Position numbers and translations under genes: made by a program. The notes under the pieces were generated by a model. The model was not told where the DNA came from. It searched no databases and saw nothing but the letters and a program-made list of their open reading frames with translations. This document shows positions 59,994 to 64,000 of a stretch of DNA of 64,000 nucleotides, piece after piece. Positions within the stretch are counted from its first letter, which is position 1. The number at the start of each line of letters is the position of its first letter. The DNA is from Chelonoidis abingdonii (Eukaryota; Chordata; Testudines; Testudinidae): positions 43,211,943 to 43,275,942 of the forward strand of contig NC_133769.1 of the NCBI RefSeq assembly GCF_003597395.2, read 5' to 3'.

Positions 59994-61258
59994 TGTAACC
60001 CTTCTGCCCCTCTGAGTTGGCAGCAACAAGGGCCAGGTTCAGTATCCAGGGGTTCCGTTTCAATAACACAAGGCATAACCGGCTCGAGCCCCCACCCAGT
60101 GACCTGGGACACTTACATACCATACCCTCCTGGGCGCCTCTAGGAGGCAATACTTCCCCTCTCGCAAGCACGGAGTCTGAGTGTAGCGAAATCTTTTTAA
60201 TAAAGGAAGGAATCAATGTGGCATCCCATTGGAGAAACACCACAAACAGAGTTATAACACAAACCATAACCACCCCCCCAAGTACATTTGGCAATGTCCT
60301 TTTCCCCTTAGGGTCTTAAGTCCAATCACTCCAAAGTCCAACAACCCAAAAGTCTCTGGTCAATGCCACCCCAGAATTCAAGAGTCTATCTATAGAGGTC
60401 CCTCCCCCCAGCCTGGGTGAAAGGGGCACCTTACGTGGTCCAGGGCCAACTGCCCTGCCTCTCCGTGGGTTCTGCTTCCGCCTTCTCCACGAACTGCTCC
60501 GCCTTACCAGCCGCTCCACTCTGCTCCTCCGGCCGTCCTCACAAACTGCTCCGCTCCACCAGCTGCCTCGTGAGCTGCTCCAGTTGTCCCAGCAAACTGC
60601 TCGGCTCCGCTCGCTCTGTGGGCTGCTCCACACGCCCCACAGCTACTCCGCTCTGCCAGCCGCTCCACTCCACCAGCTGTCCTGTGGTCCGCTCCAGCCA
60701 TCCCCATAAACTGCTCCACTCCGCCAGCTGCTCTGTTCCACAGTATAGCTTCAGGCTCCCCCACTAGTTAGCACAGTACTCAGTGCTCCCAGCTCAGTAA
60801 TTTCAGCTCTTTTGTGATTTCAGCTCTTAGTGATCTCAGCACATAGTAGGGGAGCCCAGTGCTAGTGCACCATTAGCCCAAAGTGAGTTCAGCTCAGCAA
60901 CCTGTATCTAGAGTCTTAAGGGAATAAAAAATCAACTCTGACATTCCACAGTGGAGAGAGGAGGGGGTGCAACTGGTGCTTCTAGCTCCACAAGGAGCCT
61001 GCACCACCAGGCACAAATACCTGTCCCCAACCTCTCTCTATTCACAGGGTTTTGGAACCCATGTCCCTTGTCTAGCAAGTACCACCCAACTGAGGTTGAG
61101 TCATTTCTGTCACAAAGCAGTCCCACAGCTCGGCAGTCTGGGATGGGTTAGGCGTGCCTATGCAAATATTTGAGATTTTGCATTCCAGACATTCTTTCCA
61201 CACTTCCCATACTTCACCACCAGATGTCAGGGTACAGCTCATCCTGACTCTGCTTACA
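59994..61258 (-). mobile_element. Solo LTR of an endogenous retrovirus (1265 bp)
   Basis: The element begins TGTAACCC and ends TGCTTACA, with the inverted repeat TGTAA/TTACA. TATA flanks it on both sides (59990-59993 and 61259-61262), a 4-bp duplication as class I retroviruses make. No internal coding sequence is present. Orientation is inferred as minus because ATTAAA, a variant polyadenylation signal, lies about 200 bases from the left end. A degenerate minisatellite occupies 60480-60740. Confidence 0.72.
60480..60740. repeat. Degenerate CTGCTCC minisatellite within the LTR
   Basis: Units built around CTGCTCCGCTCCACCAGCTG recur about ten times with heavy variation. Open frames here on both strands (60316-60633 and 60417-60767) are low-complexity by-products. 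Confidence 0.75.
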
Positions 61259-61262
61259 TATA

Positions 61263-64000
61263 TAATACATAGCTGGGGAAAGAGTATCTGTACGTCTGGG
61301 TGTAATGCTTAAATTATCCACAAATGCAAAGTTTGTTTTTAAAATCATATGATACATAGAGTGCATAATCAGCAATAACCCAAGTTTAAAGGTGAATAGA
61401 TTTAATAATACAGTCTAGGTATTAGAATCTGAATACTCAGGTACATCACTCATGAAAAGTTGTACAGAAATTTGGTTGTGGAAAGAAAAATATATCAATG
61501 AGTGGAGATTGTCCCTCAGTAATTGAGAATTAGGTTGGTTGTCCATTTAGAAAATACAATCCACGAGGAAAGTATTCGTTCCTTTCCTGATTGCACTTCT
61601 CGTCGGCACTCCAGCTCATCCCTCCTGGTATTGCCGAAGTCCAGTGATGTGTTCAATGTAGATGTGCCTCCACCACCTGATGGCATCCAACACCATGAGT
61701 TGCCATATCAGCCAAGCGTACCGTTGACTGATTCCACATTCTCTCAGCACTCGCTCGTTACACTACTAGAATCCATCCATTACACATTCATTCCTTACGT
61801 GAAGAGCCAGGAGAGGAGCTTGATATAAACTTGGGAGTGTGAAGGGATATGTAAAAGTACAGCTTCAGCTGAAAGTCTCCTAACATGCTCAAATTCCCAC
61901 CAGCATATTCCAAACCTCTCCATGCTGCCCCATCCCCAGAGGTCTGACCTCCCATGCCCACAACAATATTGGATCTCCCATCTTATCTCCATTGTAAATC
62001 ATTTTTCACTCACAGCTGGGCCCTTACCTCCAAGCCACCAAATCCTGATATCTTCTTACACCCTATGGGAGGAATGCAGAATGTTCTGCCAAGCAGCTAA
62101 AGTCTCCTGTGATTCCGCCTTCTCTTTCCTCAGCAATAATGTGGGAAGTGACTTCTGCCCTCCAAGTAACAGATTATTTGGAAAGTGAGAGAAAAGAGGG
62201 AAGTACAAGAGAAAAGACAAGCAATTAAGGAGGAAGGCTCCTTCTGTTGCAGTGGAATGGATGCAGAGCTTTAAAAATTGCTATAGCTCTTACCATGCTG
62301 CCGCACACATGGAGTGAAATCTGGGGAGAGCTAAGCGCCTCCACGCCACTGCTAAGACAGTCATCGTGAGATGATATCTTCTCTTGCACTCTTTGCTTCC
62401 ACTTATTAGGTCTAATGACAGCCTCCTGTCATTTGCTCAGAGCTCAGCCCAGTAAAACACTTAAATATGTGCATAATGTTAAGCTGAACCTGGTTTTAGA
62501 ATCAGTCTTCATTGAGGAAGTGGTTCCTTGTGCTGTGTTTACACATACAGCAATAATAGATTGGTAGAATACTGTACATTTCATTGATACATATGATGTG
62601 TTTAGGGGTACGTTATATATATAGCAAAGCAACATCACGTTATAGTAGCTGCTCAAGTATATAGCGTGCCTTTGAAAATCAACGGGTCAACCTTTAAAAT
62701 TTCATCCCAGACATGCAAATTTATCATTTAATTGGATCAAATGAAAATTTTGGCCTTCATATCAAATAACACAATGTCAAACTCATCGAGGCAAGGGAAA
62801 ATAGTGGCGCTGATTCAATTTTTTAACTTAATCCTAATTTTTTTCCCTGCAGTTTTACAGCTCATTTCCTTTCATTGCTTCATATCACGTTTTCCTAGGA
62901 TCAAATAAGGTCGTATTCAAATAAGGTCTATAAATCTATTAGGAGATTTTTGAAAGGATAAAAACCCCATTTCAAATTAATTTAAATGGGCTCAGACAAT
63001 TCAAATTAGAGTGCAATTTACAGCAAATTAAATAGAATCTGAAACAGATTTTTCTGGCCAAAATTATTGGCAATAGAGTGATAATGTAGAACAATATGAT
63101 AAAATAATATATTCATATATATAGTAACATTTCAAAACCATTTTCAAGTGAAAAGTGTTTTTAAAGCTTAAAAGACACAATTACATAAGAGCTAAAGTTC
63201 AAGAAAGAACTTAAAAATTTTTCTGATACACACAACCTGTCAATTTAGACAAGCAACAGAATACACACAAAGTCTCACATCAGTCATCTTTTGATTGGTA
63301 TATTTGAGTGATTAAGAATTAAAAAAATGTCAAAAAGTGCTATCTGAAAACCCTACCCTTTTTGTCCTAAACAATATTGCAATGAATATTCTTCCTAATG
63401 TTTTAGCTATGTTGATTCATATATCATGTATGAAATATGAAGTGCAACTTTGGCTTTGAATATAGTGAAATCATAAATGGAAAAAAAATGGTTACAAAAT
63501 AGTATTGATATGCTTATAGCTAGCAGACTCACTAGTGGTCAAATATGTACAAATGTATTGTGCTTATGGGCAGGATGCTTAGAAAAAGCATTCCATGATT
63601 AGCTCAAAGTGAATGTGTTAGCTTGGTGGCAATTTCAGATAATATTTTATTAGTGTTAACCAGACTAGGATTGCTACAGAATCCCATATCTTTGTAAGAA
63701 ATTCAACCTAAGGTAGAGTGTACATGGAATGTAGAAATATGACCTTTTAATATCAAGTATTGGCAAGTACATACACACACTGATGATCCTAACTCCATTT
63801 TATATTCCACTCAAAACACTTTGTAGAATTAATAAAGGTTGAGAATATAGGGAGGGTTTCTTCCTTCACTATGGCCCTTTTATACTGCAGCTGCTAGAAC
63901 TACAAATCCAGTGAACAGAAAATTCTCTTTGCCTCAGAGTTTCCACAAAGCAGTTTGTTACCCCATGTCCCCACTGCAAACCCCAGCATAATGGAGGTGA
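61263..64000. other. AT-rich flank without recognised gene
   Basis: No element or exon is recognised. 61523-61828 is a 101-codon open frame with a proline run; I recognise no domain and cannot support it as a gene. The rest is strongly AT-rich. Confidence 0.5.

Noticed and set aside
60316..60767. Serine/arginine-rich and alanine-rich frames on both strands
   Set aside because: Both translate the degenerate CTGCTCC minisatellite of the solo LTR.
61523..61828. 101-codon frame with a proline run as a host exon
   Set aside because: No domain, splice context or conservation can be shown from one sequence.
1..64000. CRISPR arrays, rRNA or functional tRNA genes
   Set aside because: No regularly spaced repeats or rRNA-like sequence were seen, and the tRNA-like segments all belong to SINEs.

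Overview
This is vertebrate nuclear DNA, most likely from a turtle. The evidence is the repeat content: CR1 LINE tails, Penelope-like elements (PLEs) with a GIY-YIG endonuclease, a tRNA-derived SINE carrying a CR1-type tail, MIR and L2 relics, hAT and Harbinger-type DNA transposons, and gammaretrovirus-like proviral sequence. A crocodilian or other sauropsid cannot be excluded from sequence alone. I recognise no host exon, tRNA, rRNA or CRISPR array. The window reads as an intergenic or intronic landscape in which nearly every supported feature is a mobile element or its relic.

Layout. 1-7621: a nearly complete class I (gammaretrovirus-like) provirus on the minus strand, cut by the window start. 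It has a partial 3' LTR, polypurine tract, env, pol (integrase, RNase H, RT), protease, a UAG readthrough junction, gag, a primer-binding-site candidate and a full 566-bp 5' LTR. All genes are broken, and the two LTRs differ at 7 of 334 shared positions. It sits inside a PLE whose GIY-YIG end and 3' tail follow at 7622-8213. 9046-12571: a Ty3/Gypsy relic on the plus strand (gag, zinc knuckle, protease, RT), split by a minus-strand CR1 at about 11131-12349. A second, plus-strand CR1 piece at 12572-12703 and a G-rich, C-poor tract to about 13110 follow.

15-26 kb: a 273-bp MITE with TAA target duplications, a 2.26-kb CpG-rich Harbinger-like element, a short TA-flanked MITE, MIR copies, and a 730-bp hAT-type element that carries a GC-rich minisatellite. 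28-47 kb: L2 coding and 3'-end relics, a tRNA/CR1 SINE, CR1 tails, a PLE tail, a MIR split by a 169-bp insertion, and a second small hAT element.

48.1-52.7 kb: a nest in which one minus-strand CR1 is interrupted by a roughly 2.0-kb LTR-like element (5-bp target duplication) and by a 1.7-kb PLE (9-bp target duplication). 54.7-55.7 kb: two diverged 100-bp direct repeats flank an 816-bp segment. 59994-61258: a solo LTR with 4-bp target duplications and an internal degenerate minisatellite. The remaining AT-rich stretches hold microsatellites and unclassified or no visible features.

The observation I find most interesting is that the PLE tails carry a hammerhead-ribozyme-like core (CTGACGA, hairpin, GAAA). 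The insertion layering also gives a relative order of events for several families. All family calls rest on recognition from the sequence. No database search was possible.
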